Part shown: positions 13,597 through 22,567 of the stretch, one piece after another
How positions within the stretch are numbered: position 1 is the stretch's first letter
Layout: every line of letters begins with the position of its first letter
NCBI GenBank assembly: GCA_964456445.1
Contig: CAYWBI010000029.1
Span: 1-27,635, forward strand
Reading direction: 5' to 3'
Origin: CAYWBI01 sp964456445
Lineage (GTDB): Bacteria; Calditrichota; Calditrichia; Calditrichales; J004
DNA: 27,635 nucleotides
Program-made: the position numbers and the translations under genes
The notes under the pieces: generated by a model
Databases searched by the model: none
Seen by the model: the letters and a program-made list of their open reading frames with translations, nothing else
What the model was told of the DNA's origin: nothing

Positions 13597-14715
13597 ATGC
13601 GTAAAATTCTCTATAAATCCCTGTTGCCGATACTCCTTCTCGGGATTATTGGCCCCGTGTCTGTGCAGGCACAAAACAATGCCAACGTTACACTTCGTGT
13701 CGTGGATGTTGGGCTATCACAATACCAGGCCGTTTATCTCGCCGATCTTGATTTCTTACAGGTTGGGTCTTCCCAGGAACTTTTCAAAGTAGTTCTTTCC
13801 AAAGATACGGGAGCGATCCGGGATGCCGTGATCCGTTTTGATTTTAACCTGGATGGCAAATCCATTGCCTATGCCCAAACCAAACCATTTGTTTTGCCTG
13901 AAGCCCCCAGAAGCTGGACGTTTTCCAACAAAGACCTTTCGCAGGGCTATTTCATTGAAGATGAAAAAATCGAAATAGCCGAGAGCGGCGTCTCCGAAGT
14001 TGCCGATAATATTAAGAGTGAAATCTTTGCATCCAGCCAGCTTCCCGTTGGTTCATATGTGTTGGTTTCCCGCATAAGCTTTACCGATGTTAATAATACT
14101 CCTGGTGAATCGGTGGATACCCAGGTGTTTACCATCTCCAACCCATCCATGCTTAATCTGGTTTCACCAGGTGTTGTGTTAAATTCAGGTTTTAAATATG
14201 AAGTTTATACCGACCAGCCTTTGTTCCAGTGGAATGGCAACAGTGGTGAGTATGAGGTGGTTGTCTTTAAAAAAGAAAGCGAATTTAACTCTGCCGAAGA
14301 TATACTCAATTCGGAGGAAATTTGGAACTCCGGGAGAATATCCAGTTTATCTGTTCAATATCCCACGGCCTCGGCCTATCCTCTTGAGTTCGGACAAACA
14401 TATGTCTGGCTGGTTAAGTCGTTTATAAAAACATCCGCCGGAGAAAATGCCGTTAATAGTGAATTGTGGGAGTTTACCCTACAAGACCCAAGCAAAGCCG
14501 CCCAAACCGAACAAGGTGTTGCTAAGCAGGAATTAGAGTCCCTGCTACGTCAGCTTATGGGTGACGATGCGGATGGAGTGATTCGCCAAATTGATGACTT
14601 AAACCTTAAAACAATTCGTGTAAATGGGAGTACCATCAGCGTTAAGGAACTTTATGATTATTTAGAAAAGTACCGTAACGAGAAACATCAAATATCCGAT
14701 TTGCTCATCAGATAA
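13597..14715 (+). CDS. Secreted protein of unknown function, first gene of the FecR operon
   Basis: This is a 372-residue exported protein. The signal peptide is MRKILYKSLLPILLLG followed by a VQAQ cleavage region. The mature part is β-rich and not recognised as a named family. A first region (about 27-185) contains LRVVDVGLSQYQAVYLADLD and resembles a fibronectin/Ig-like sandwich. A middle region (about 190-300) has the phrase YEVYTDQPLFQWNGNSGEYEV, like domains that extract values from 'FTW'-type Ig folds. The C-terminal 70 residues look helical and end in ISDLLIR. AAAGGA at 13584-13589 supports the ATG at 13597; a TTG 78 bases upstream gives no signal peptide. It lies 10 bases ahead of the FecR-domain gene, so the two are surely co-transcribed. 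I infer that it is a periplasmic or surface partner of that protein. Confidence 0.75.
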   Translation: MRKILYKSLLPILLLGIIGPVSVQAQNNANVTLRVVDVGLSQYQAVYLADLDFLQVGSSQELFKVVLSKDTGAIRDAVIRFDFNLDGKSIAYAQTKPFVLPEAPRSWTFSNKDLSQGYFIEDEKIEIAESGVSEVADNIKSEIFASSQLPVGSYVLVSRISFTDVNNTPGESVDTQVFTISNPSMLNLVSPGVVLNSGFKYEVYTDQPLFQWNGNSGEYEVVVFKKESEFNSAEDILNSEEIWNSGRISSLSVQYPTASAYPLEFGQTYVWLVKSFIKTSAGENAVNSELWEFTLQDPSKAAQTEQGVAKQELESLLRQLMGDDADGVIRQIDDLNLKTIRVNGSTISVKELYDYLEKYRNEKHQISDLLIR

Positions 14716-14725
14716 GGAGATTGAA

Positions 14726-15409
14726 ATGAAATTTTTAAAATTTGTAACGACAATCATGCTCACGGCATTATTAGCTCAATCTGTATATGCAGCAGGCCCC
14801 ATCGCTGTTGTACTAAAGGCCAAGGGCCCAGTCACGATAAAAAATGCCGTTACCGGCAAATCCGTAAAAGCACGGCGTGGTTCCCGTTTACGTAACGGGG
14901 ATAAAATCAAAACCGGTCGTCGGGGACGTGTGGCCATAAAATTTATAGACGACGCCAGCCTGGTCCGCATCCGGCCCAATTCCAGCTGTACCATAAACGC
15001 AAAAAAAGAAAAGAACTCGGTGGCTAAAAATGTCTTTGTAGAAGTCGGCACCATCTTTTCGCGTATAACCAAACAACGGAGCCGTTTTAGGGTTACCACA
15101 CCAACCTCGGTGGCATCTGTGAAAGGGACACAGTTTTGGACGGTTCAAAAATTCAACGGAGGCACCATGTATTTTGGCGAAAAAGGGGTGGTGGAAATTT
15201 CCAATGACGCCGGGATTGCTTTGTTAAGGGCCGGAGAAACGGGCAGAGTCGATTCTAAAAACAGCAAACCCATTGTACGCAAGAGTAAAAAAGGTGAAAA
15301 GCCGACATTTGAATCTGAAGGTGATGCACCGGACGAATTTGAATTTGATTTTGAAGATTCCAAGGGCAATCAAAAAATAATGAAATTCAAAGTTAATAAA
15401 TCCAAATAA
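14726..15409 (+). CDS. FecR-domain periplasmic protein
   Basis: This is a 227-residue exported protein with signal peptide MKFLKFVTTIMLTALLAQ...YAAG. A FecR-type β-domain occupies about 28-170, with GSRLRNGDKIKTGRRGRVAI, the RIRPNSSCTI strand, VEVGTIFSRI, and the very typical FRVTTPTSVASVKGTQF. It lacks the cytoplasmic anti-sigma helix bundle and transmembrane segment of true FecR regulators, so it is not an anti-sigma factor. The C-terminus has an acidic run (DAPDEFEFDFED, about 199-210), then basic residues. AAGGAG gives a strong ribosome-binding site 7 bases before the ATG. It is followed 15 bases later by the β-barrel gene. In many bacteria such secreted FecR proteins neighbour CHASE2 cyclases, as here (family association from memory). 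Its role is probably ligand or partner binding in the periplasm. Confidence 0.85.
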   Translation: MKFLKFVTTIMLTALLAQSVYAAGPIAVVLKAKGPVTIKNAVTGKSVKARRGSRLRNGDKIKTGRRGRVAIKFIDDASLVRIRPNSSCTINAKKEKNSVAKNVFVEVGTIFSRITKQRSRFRVTTPTSVASVKGTQFWTVQKFNGGTMYFGEKGVVEISNDAGIALLRAGETGRVDSKNSKPIVRKSKKGEKPTFESEGDAPDEFEFDFEDSKGNQKIMKFKVNKSK

Positions 15410-15433
15410 CCCTTACGTTTACAGGTGATTACA

Positions 15434-17809
15434 ATGAGACTAAAAATAACTTCCCTGCTTCCCATGCTATTTCTGTTTTCTGGCATCCTATTAGCCGGCA
15501 GCCCGTTGGTTGTTGTAAATGAAATCAGCAGCGTTGTAAAAGGTGATAAGGCGCGGATCGAATTCAATGTGATGGGGCAGGATAAAGACATCTATGAGGC
15601 CCGTTTGTTTTTTCGTTCCATGGGCCAGGTTGAGTACAAATCCATTCCCATGAAGAATGCAGGTTTTGGATATTATAATGATCTATCGACCCAAAACCTT
15701 AACCCGGGCAATATAGAATATTACATCGCGATGCAAACGATGGATGGAGAAGTGTATTCATATCCTACGGCCAATCCACAGGAGAACCCGCTCACTTTTA
15801 AACTGGTAGCCACCCGAAAAACCGGAGGCGCTGCTTACCAAAGTCAGGAAGAATTGATTGTGTTGAGTCCGGAACCGGGTGAAGTTGTGCCGCAGGATGA
15901 ACTATTAATTGCAGTATCCATACCAAACAGCAGCGCGGATATCGATCCTGCCCGTACGCGGATGCTGATCGATGGTGTAAATGTTTCTTCTCTTCTGGAA
16001 CGTGATGAAAATGTTTTCCTGCTTTCCCCAAAATCTATCTATACAGGAACGCATAACGCGGAAATGAAAATATTTGATTCCAATGGGAATCTGCTTGGTA
16101 AAAAAGAGTGGTCCTTCCGGGTTTCCAGCGGCGAGGAACAAACGGATAAGTTCACGCACCGAACAACCGTTTTTGCAGATAACCGTTCTCAGAACATTGC
16201 AAAAAAGTCTGATAACTTTTTCAGAGGTGGCGCAACATTTGATGGTGCATACAAAAATTTTCGCTTTGGTTTCCGCGCGCTTTTAAACTCCAGCTCCGGA
16301 TTTAGCAATCAGGATGCAAACCGTTTTTCTGCGCTTGCGTCCTATGAATTTACACCCCGCACCCGCGTTTATATTAAAGGTGGTGATTTTACCGGTAATT
16401 ATGATGAACTTACTTTTTTCAATCGTCGAATCTTTGGTTTTTCTGCCGGTTTTCAAAGCCCCTATTTTGACCTCGATATTTCCAGCGGAACATCTGCAAA
16501 TGCGTTCGAGGGGGATGCAACTATAAGCGGTACCGATACAACCATTACCGATACAACCATTACCCGGTATGCAACTTATAAACGTACTTTCCTGGCTATT
16601 CGGCCGGTTGTAAAATTTGGCCCGCATGTAAGTTGGGGGCTTGATTTGCTCAATGGCAAAGATGAACCTAATTCTGTTAAGTTTGGCGCCAATCCAACCG
16701 AGGCGCTTGTACTTGGTTCCACTCTTGGTTTAAATTTTGATAACAGCCGGATACGTATTTTGGGCAGCGTTCAGGCCAGTATCGCAAATAACAATTCACG
16801 GGGTGAAGTCAATTTCGATACCCTGGCAAATCGTTATAATTTAACCGGTTCAGATAAAGACCTGGCGCAAAAATTTGTAAACTTTATGGAGTCCACTGGA
16901 TTTTTGACTTTATCCCAGGGTTTGGCGCCGTTGCCGAATATTGCCTTAAAATTTGATGCTTATCTGAATTACTTCAACAATAATTTTCGCCTGACCTATA
17001 AATCAATCGACCCGAACTATGCAACGCCTGGCAATCCCTATTTGTTGAACGGTATCCGTGGTCTGTTTATAAACGATAATATCCGTCTTGTGGATAACCA
17101 GGTTTTTCTGAATCTCTTTTTTAAATCCTATACAGATAACCTGATACAGGAAAATGCCGTGACCAATAATACGCATATTGGGGCGTCACTTTCCTATTTT
17201 CCCTTAAGCAATTTCCCTGGTATTACCTTGACTTTTGCCAATCAGGCACGTAAAAACAGCGCAGATACGAGTAATACCGCATTATATGCCGAGGATAATA
17301 CGACGCAAAGGATGAGTGTATCTTCAAGCTATTCTTTTCAGACAGGCTCTGTTAAAAATACGGCAACTCTGAGTTATTCAAACTTCAATCGTGATGATAA
17401 AATTATAAGTGTAAACCAATCGCATTTTAACGTGATTAGTTTTGCCGTTCGCAACAATTTTGATTCACCGCTGGTCACCCGTTTTGGATTTAGTAAGAAT
17501 ATTACATCCTTCGGGACGGACGCATCTAAAACAGAGAACGATATTACCCGTTATAGCGGCGGTGTTGAATATGAATTCAGACAAGTTGCAGGCTCAATGC
17601 AGATTCGTCCGTTTGTTACTACAAATTTTCAGCAAATTAAGGATACCGCGCTCGATTACAATCGCCTTAATTATACAGGTGGGGTTTATCTAAAGACCAA
17701 TACATGGGGCAATCTATCGTTGCGTTTTGACTATATTGATTATAGCAGTCTGGATACGGTGGATTGGAAAGACACCATTTTTAGCACACGTTATGATGTA
17801 AGTTTTTAA
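15434..17809 (+). CDS. Large outer-membrane β-barrel protein with N-terminal Ig-like domains
   Basis: This is a 791-residue protein. The signal peptide is MRLKITSLLPMLFLFSGILLAG. Residues about 25-130 form an Ig/Fn3-like domain (DIYEARLFFRSMGQVEYKSIPM ending in IEYYIAMQTMDGEVYSYP). Residues about 140-230 form a second sandwich (PQDELLIAVSIP, then GTHNAEMKIFDSNGNLL). From about 245 onward there are many alternating amphipathic strands with Asn/Asp-rich turns, ending in STRYDVSF, a C-terminal Phe typical of Bam-assembled barrels. AGGTGA lies 5 bases before the ATG at 15434, which I prefer to the GTG at 15425. It follows the FecR gene by 24 bases in the same operon. A 15-bp tandem repeat in the gene encodes a Thr-rich loop. 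No transport substrate can be named. Confidence 0.8.
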   Translation: MRLKITSLLPMLFLFSGILLAGSPLVVVNEISSVVKGDKARIEFNVMGQDKDIYEARLFFRSMGQVEYKSIPMKNAGFGYYNDLSTQNLNPGNIEYYIAMQTMDGEVYSYPTANPQENPLTFKLVATRKTGGAAYQSQEELIVLSPEPGEVVPQDELLIAVSIPNSSADIDPARTRMLIDGVNVSSLLERDENVFLLSPKSIYTGTHNAEMKIFDSNGNLLGKKEWSFRVSSGEEQTDKFTHRTTVFADNRSQNIAKKSDNFFRGGATFDGAYKNFRFGFRALLNSSSGFSNQDANRFSALASYEFTPRTRVYIKGGDFTGNYDELTFFNRRIFGFSAGFQSPYFDLDISSGTSANAFEGDATISGTDTTITDTTITRYATYKRTFLAIRPVVKFGPHVSWGLDLLNGKDEPNSVKFGANPTEALVLGSTLGLNFDNSRIRILGSVQASIANNNSRGEVNFDTLANRYNLTGSDKDLAQKFVNFMESTGFLTLSQGLAPLPNIALKFDAYLNYFNNNFRLTYKSIDPNYATPGNPYLLNGIRGLFINDNIRLVDNQVFLNLFFKSYTDNLIQENAVTNNTHIGASLSYFPLSNFPGITLTFANQARKNSADTSNTALYAEDNTTQRMSVSSSYSFQTGSVKNTATLSYSNFNRDDKIISVNQSHFNVISFAVRNNFDSPLVTRFGFSKNITSFGTDASKTENDITRYSGGVEYEFRQVAGSMQIRPFVTTNFQQIKDTALDYNRLNYTGGVYLKTNTWGNLSLRFDYIDYSSLDTVDWKDTIFSTRYDVSF
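16532..16561 (+). repeat. 15-bp tandem duplication inside the β-barrel gene
   Basis: Two perfect consecutive copies of ACCGATACAACCATT keep the frame and encode TDTTITDTTI in a predicted loop between strands. Confidence 0.8.
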
Positions 17810-17871
17810 ATAGCCGATGGTATTGATGGACAATTCCGTACTGATACGAGATTTTAAAAATTAGTAATATA

Positions 17872-17903
17872 GGGCAGGTCCTTGTTTGGGAGCTGCTCTT
17901 TTC
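17872..17903 (+). terminator. Terminator-like hairpin after the FecR/β-barrel operon
   Basis: GGGCAG (17872-17877) pairs with CTGCTC (17893-17898; one G-T pair). An inner CC/GG pair adds support and the stem is followed by TTTTC. It sits between the barrel gene and the cyclase gene, suggesting the cyclase has its own promoter or relies on read-through. A GATAAT at 17947-17952 could be its -10 element, but no good -35 is visible. Confidence 0.5.
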
Positions 17904-17968
17904 ATTTTCTAATATACTCAGTTACAGCAAGTGATTACATTCTTGGGATAATTTAATCGGGTAAACTC

Positions 17969-20122
17969 ATGCCAAAATCCAAAGTTAGACATAATAAATA
18001 TTGGATGACCATTGCTATAAGCCTTGGTTCGGTCCTCCTCGCCTTTCTACTGGGGTATACAAATACCTTCCAAACCGTTGAATCGAAATTTATCGATATG
18101 CGATTCAGTATGCGCGGACCTATGGATATTGAAAACAGCCCGATTGTAATTATAAAAATCGATGACCAGTCCGATGAATCCACTCCGGAACGCTGGCCCT
18201 GGCCACGTTCATATTTTGCACATGTGATCCGTAACCTGAACGATGCGGGTGCAGCGGTTATTGGGGTGGACGTTATCTTCGATCAACCGGATAAATACGG
18301 TACCAAATCCGATGACGAGTTGGCCAGTGTCCTCAACACCTATGATAATGTGGTTCTAACAGGCAAAATATTACGGACGACCGGCCGGGCCGCAAACAGT
18401 ACTTTTGTCCCCCCCCTGGAAAAATTTATAACACCAAAATCTCATTGGGGACTTGTCTCGATGGTTTCAGACAACGATGGATTTTACCGGCGGTATATTT
18501 TGGCGGATAGTTTACAAGATTCGCTGTTTGCTTCGTTTGCCGCTGAAATTTTTCAAATTTATAATAAACGCCCGGATAAGGAAATTCATATCTTACCAAA
18601 TGCCTTCAAGTTGAGCGATGATTTGGTACCGAAGTTTGACGCCACAAGTATTCTGGTCAATTTTAGCGGACCGGCATTTTCTTTTCCCTATTATTCCTTT
18701 GATAATATTCTCGATACCGAGGATTTTGATTTGCTCGATGATTATGACCTGGATTCATTCGATGATCCGGGTGATGTGGAGTTAGGCATCCCTCCGGGTT
18801 TAAAATACTCCGGCTTGCTAAAAGGCAAAATTGTATTGATTGGCGCCACGATGCAGGAATTACATGATAACTTCCCGACGCCCTTTCTGGAGACAAATAC
18901 AGACAGCACGACCATTCGGCAGGAGATGCCCGGTGTGGAAATCCATGCCAATGCGCTATATACCTTGCTCAAAAAAAATTATCTTGTGACACCCCCCGAC
19001 TGGCTGTCAATATTGATCATCCTTTTGGCTTTGCTTTTTGTTTATTTGTTGACCCATAGATTATCCACCCTTTGGTCGGCGGTTTTAACGGTTCTGCTTG
19101 TGCTCTTTTTTAGCGCTTTGTCTATATATTTATTTATAAGTCATAACTATGTGGTGGATATGATAAATCCAATTTTGATTATTGCCTTTAGCTATGTGGG
19201 TTATACCTTATATAATTATTTTCAGGAGCAACAGGAAAAGAAAGCCTTGCGCGGCGCATTTGCATATTACGTCCCGGAAAAGGTTGTCCAGGAAATTATG
19301 AATAATCCCGACAAGTTAACCCTTGGCGGCGAGGAACGAGTTATCTCGGTGATATTTACCGATGTGGCCGGTTTTACATCCATATCTGAAAAACTGACTC
19401 CACGGGAATTGGTTGCGCTTCTGAACGAATACCTTACGGCCATGACCGATATTGTGCTGGATAATAATGGCATCATCGATAAATACGAGGGTGACGCCAT
19501 TATGGCCGAATTTGGTATGCCCGTCGCTTATGATGACCATCCCCAGGCTGCCTGTCGTACGGCATTGATTATGCAGAAAGAATTGGCACAATTGCGCAAA
19601 AAATGGAAGGCCGAAGGAAAACCCGAAATGGAAGCGCGCGTGGGCATCAATACGGGAGAAGTTATCGTCGGTAACATGGGGTCTGAAACTGTTTTTGATT
19701 ATACCGTAATGGGTGACCATGTAAACCTTGGTTCCCGGCTTGAAGGCGCCAATAAATTTTATAATACCAAAATTATGATCAGTGAATTTACCTATGCCTA
19801 TGTTAAAAATGATTTTTTTACCCGGCCTTTGGACCTGATCCGCGTTAAAGGTAAAAATAAACCGATCGAGGTTTTTGAACTGATCGCCGAACGATCCGAA
19901 TCTTTAGACCGGAAATTTTTGGAGATGCTCTCTGTTTACCAGCGTGGGATAAAGGCATACCGGGCACGTGAGTGGAATACTGCTGTGGAATATTTTGATT
20001 TTTGCCTTAATCTTTTCCCCGATGATTCTCCATCCAGGCTGTACAGAAAACGTTGCATCGAATATAAGATCCATGAACCGGCAGCGGACTGGGATGGTGT
20101 GACAACGATGACGTCAAAATAA
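17969..20122 (+). CDS. CHASE2-domain class III adenylate/guanylate cyclase
   Basis: This is a 717-residue membrane signalling enzyme predicted to make cAMP from ATP. An N-terminal membrane helix (about 12-29) leads to a periplasmic CHASE2 sensor domain (about 35-340; RFSMRGPMDIENSPIVIIKID and IVLIGAT motifs). Three membrane helices follow (about 347-435), then a cytoplasmic cyclase domain (about 455-640) and a short helical TPR-like tail. Catalytic features: metal ligands D465 in FTDVAGFTS and D509 in KYEGDAIMAEFG; K505 at the adenine-selecting position; GINTGEVIVGNMGS; and MGDHVNLGSRLEG with the transition-state Asn and Arg. The Lys with Thr in the second specificity position fits bacterial adenylate cyclases. 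An unusual acidic insert lies at about 249-271. The gene lies directly downstream of the FecR and barrel genes, suggesting that envelope input is sensed by CHASE2 (inference). Confidence 0.92.
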   Translation: MPKSKVRHNKYWMTIAISLGSVLLAFLLGYTNTFQTVESKFIDMRFSMRGPMDIENSPIVIIKIDDQSDESTPERWPWPRSYFAHVIRNLNDAGAAVIGVDVIFDQPDKYGTKSDDELASVLNTYDNVVLTGKILRTTGRAANSTFVPPLEKFITPKSHWGLVSMVSDNDGFYRRYILADSLQDSLFASFAAEIFQIYNKRPDKEIHILPNAFKLSDDLVPKFDATSILVNFSGPAFSFPYYSFDNILDTEDFDLLDDYDLDSFDDPGDVELGIPPGLKYSGLLKGKIVLIGATMQELHDNFPTPFLETNTDSTTIRQEMPGVEIHANALYTLLKKNYLVTPPDWLSILIILLALLFVYLLTHRLSTLWSAVLTVLLVLFFSALSIYLFISHNYVVDMINPILIIAFSYVGYTLYNYFQEQQEKKALRGAFAYYVPEKVVQEIMNNPDKLTLGGEERVISVIFTDVAGFTSISEKLTPRELVALLNEYLTAMTDIVLDNNGIIDKYEGDAIMAEFGMPVAYDDHPQAACRTALIMQKELAQLRKKWKAEGKPEMEARVGINTGEVIVGNMGSETVFDYTVMGDHVNLGSRLEGANKFYNTKIMISEFTYAYVKNDFFTRPLDLIRVKGKNKPIEVFELIAERSESLDRKFLEMLSVYQRGIKAYRAREWNTAVEYFDFCLNLFPDDSPSRLYRKRCIEYKIHEPAADWDGVTTMTSK

Positions 20123-20163
20123 GCAGAAATAAATTTTGTTCAGGTGGCGTAACAGGGCAGCCC

Positions 20164-20188
20164 CGTTTTAACAAAACGTAATTTTTTC
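20164..20188 (+). terminator. Rho-independent terminator of the cyclase gene
   Basis: CGTTTT (20164-20169) and AAAACG (20173-20178) form a perfect 6-bp stem with an AAC loop, followed by TAATTTTTTC. It lies 41 bases after the cyclase stop, ahead of the convergent glpD gene. Confidence 0.55.
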
Positions 20189-20216
20189 TGTTGAGGAGAA
20201 GTACAATCAACAAGTT

Positions 20217-21776
20217 TTACCTGTTATCACCTTCCGGTGGTAAAAAAGTTTGTGCATAACGGTTAAAAATTTCGAGCTGTTCGCTTGCCCAGTCCTTCCC
20301 CTGTTGCATTTCTTCGGCCATGATCTCCGCTACCCGCGGTGCGATTTTTAATGTTTCACGAACATTCAGAAACAAACAGCGTGTACGACGGGCCAGCACA
20401 TCCTCCAGGGTCAGCGCCATCTCCTCACGAACCGCATATCTTATCTGCGCCGCGCTGATCGGTAAAGATGGATGTTGCAGCGGGTTGTCTTCCGTCTGAT
20501 CCAATTTCTCCAGGACCGAAGCTGCCGTCCCATAACGGGCAAATTTCCCCCCGGTCTGTATGGCGTAATTGTGAATTCTTAGGTTTTTGCTTTGGCTGCG
20601 GCTGACCGGCCAGCTTTTTAGTTTTATAACATAGTCAACAACGTCCTTGCCCATGCGTCGGTAGCTTGTCCACTTTCCACCGGTGATACATACCGTGCCA
20701 AGGGCGTCATGGCTTATGGCATGCTCCCGGCTTATCTTGGCCGTATTGGCGTGCCCCTGCTGACCGGCCAGCGGACGTATCCCGGTAAAGGCGCATAGGA
20801 TGTCTTTTGCTGTCGGGGCAATTTTTAATACAGGCCCAATCAGCTTAAGAAGATAATCGACTTCTTCCGTTGTTGGAGCGGGGCACATGGTTGGTTTTTC
20901 CTGAACGATATCTGTCGTGCCTACCAGCATGTGACCGTACCAGGGAATTGCAAAAATCACCCGGCCATCATCGGTTTTGGGCAGCATTATTGCGGCTTTG
21001 CCGTCAAGGAAACGCTTCTCAAAAACAAGGTGCGTCCCCCTGCTCAGTATCAGGTTACGGTTGTGCCGCTCGGTATTGCCAGTCTGGAAGTCTAAACTAA
21101 AAATGCCCGTTGCGTTTATCACCGCCCGGGTTTTAATTTTAAATGTGTTGCCGTCCTGGAGATCAATGGCAATTATTTCCTGCACCTCGTCCTGTATTTT
21201 TTCGATACCGTGGGCTTTTAGATGATTAAGGGCAATGCCCCCCAACTGGTTAATCGTTTGTGCCAGCTCCAGTGCCAAGCGTGCGTCATCGAACTGTCCA
21301 TCTGAATAATACACGGCTGAGTTGAATTTTTGGGTATTCAAATTTGGTGCATAGCGCGGAGTATTGGTTTTATTTAAACCTTTTGATGCACTAAATGAAG
21401 ATTTGCCACGCAAAGCATCGTATAATTTCAGACCAAAAGAATAATAGAACCGGTCAATCTTATTCCTTGTCGGGATGATAAAGGGAAGCTCGTGAACCAA
21501 ATGGGGGGCATTACGAAGCAGGATTTCACGCTCGCTTAATCCCTCGTGGACCAGGGCGATGTTTCCTTGCCTCAGGTATCGCACACCGCCATGAATCAGT
21601 TTTGTGCTTCGGCTTGATGTTCCGGATGCAAAATCCGCCTGTTCAAGAAGCAGTGTTTTAAAACCGCGGCTTACGGCGTCCAGGGCAGCGCCTAACCCCG
21701 TGGCGCCACCACCGATAACAACAATATCAAAAAGTGGGATGTCGTTTAATTTTGCAATGCAATCCTGACGTTTCAT
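20217..21776 (-). CDS. glpD: FAD-dependent glycerol-3-phosphate dehydrogenase
   Basis: The enzyme oxidises glycerol 3-phosphate to dihydroxyacetone phosphate at the membrane and passes electrons to quinone. At 519 residues it is full length. The FAD-binding Rossmann motif is DIVVIGGGATGLGAALDAV (Gly22, Gly24, Gly27), with acidic E45 at the end of strand 2. The family signature is SSRSTKLIHGGVRYLRQG (about 54-71). Later motifs are ILSRGTHLVF, FAIPWYGHMLVGTTD, GIRPLAG and TGGKWTSYRRMGKDVVD. The C-terminal domain has REEMALTLEDVLARRTR. The gene lies 26 bases after pgeF in the same orientation, so it is probably co-transcribed. It supplies DHAP, the substrate of MgsA encoded upstream in the window. 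Only a weak GGGAC element precedes the ATG. Confidence 0.96.
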   Translation of the reverse strand: MKRQDCIAKLNDIPLFDIVVIGGGATGLGAALDAVSRGFKTLLLEQADFASGTSSRSTKLIHGGVRYLRQGNIALVHEGLSEREILLRNAPHLVHELPFIIPTRNKIDRFYYSFGLKLYDALRGKSSFSASKGLNKTNTPRYAPNLNTQKFNSAVYYSDGQFDDARLALELAQTINQLGGIALNHLKAHGIEKIQDEVQEIIAIDLQDGNTFKIKTRAVINATGIFSLDFQTGNTERHNRNLILSRGTHLVFEKRFLDGKAAIMLPKTDDGRVIFAIPWYGHMLVGTTDIVQEKPTMCPAPTTEEVDYLLKLIGPVLKIAPTAKDILCAFTGIRPLAGQQGHANTAKISREHAISHDALGTVCITGGKWTSYRRMGKDVVDYVIKLKSWPVSRSQSKNLRIHNYAIQTGGKFARYGTAASVLEKLDQTEDNPLQHPSLPISAAQIRYAVREEMALTLEDVLARRTRCLFLNVRETLKIAPRVAEIMAEEMQQGKDWASEQLEIFNRYAQTFLPPEGDNR

Positions 21777-21802
21777 AGCAGGTCCCGGTTATTGGTAAAG
21801 TT

Positions 21803-22567
21803 TTATCGTAAGCCGATCACACCCATCATACGACCGCTGTTATGGCCATCGCGCCGATAAGAATAAAAGGTGTCTTTTTGAAGAAAAGTACAAGACTTAT
21901 CCCGTTCAATATTTTTGATTAAAAGACCTGCGTCAAGTAGCTGCTTATAAATGCAGCCCTGGATATCCAACAGATAATGGCCGGGGCCGTCATCTATTAA
22001 ATATGCAGGATCAAAATTTGCCGCTGTCTTCTCATCCACCTGGTATTGGTTTGTCTGAACGCCCGGACCGATTGCTGCAATAACGGTTTCTGGGTTACAA
22101 TCAAACTGTTTTTTCATCATTTCTATGGTCGAGACACTTATCCCCTTGTTTGTCCCCCTCCAGCCGGAATGTATAATCGCCCAGGTTTTTTGCACGGGAT
22201 CAAATAAAAAGACCGGGAAGCAATCGGCTGTTTGAATGGTTATAAAAAGACCGGGGATGTTGCAAATCAAAGCGTCTGTCTGCTTATAAATACCGGGTTT
22301 ATCTGCAATGGCCACATGGCCGGAGTGAACCTGGGCAGGATAGGCCACCTGCTTTGGGTCAATTGCCAATGTCGAGAAAAAGAGTTCACGGTTCCGTAAG
22401 ACCGTCTCTTTGTTGTCCCCGCAGTTCAGCCCCATATTTAAGCTGTCGTAAGGTCTTTTGCTGAAGCCGCCCTTTCTGGTTGAAAATCCATGTACCAGAC
22501 CGGGACAGTTAAGAATGCTATAGCGTCGGATCATCCTTTGCTTATCGTATGGGTAAAATTTGGCCAT
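21803..22567 (-). CDS. pgeF: Peptidoglycan editing factor (YfiH/LACC1, multicopper-polyphenol-oxidase fold)
   Basis: This is a 254-residue protein of the YfiH/DUF152 family. E. coli PgeF removes mis-incorporated L-Ser from muropeptide precursors; homologues such as LACC1 act on purine nucleosides (family knowledge). The zinc/catalytic triad is present: H81 in PAQVHSGH, C116 in QTADCFPV and H133 in IIHSGWRGT. HGFSTRKGGFS near the N-terminus and the closing GRMMGVIGLR are also characteristic. The ATG at 22567 overlaps the preceding gene's end by 26 bases, which suggests translational coupling. The ATG at 22534 (11 residues shorter) is an equally possible start, as both lack a well-spaced ribosome-binding site. 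The operon places it after the TPR/binding-fold protein and before glpD. Confidence 0.9.
   Translation of the reverse strand: MAKFYPYDKQRMIRRYSILNCPGLVHGFSTRKGGFSKRPYDSLNMGLNCGDNKETVLRNRELFFSTLAIDPKQVAYPAQVHSGHVAIADKPGIYKQTDALICNIPGLFITIQTADCFPVFLFDPVQKTWAIIHSGWRGTNKGISVSTIEMMKKQFDCNPETVIAAIGPGVQTNQYQVDEKTAANFDPAYLIDDGPGHYLLDIQGCIYKQLLDAGLLIKNIERDKSCTFLQKDTFYSYRRDGHNSGRMMGVIGLR

Noticed and set aside
19316..19720. Minus-strand 134-codon open frame inside the cyclase domain
   Set aside because: It is antisense to the conserved catalytic motifs and has no independent support.
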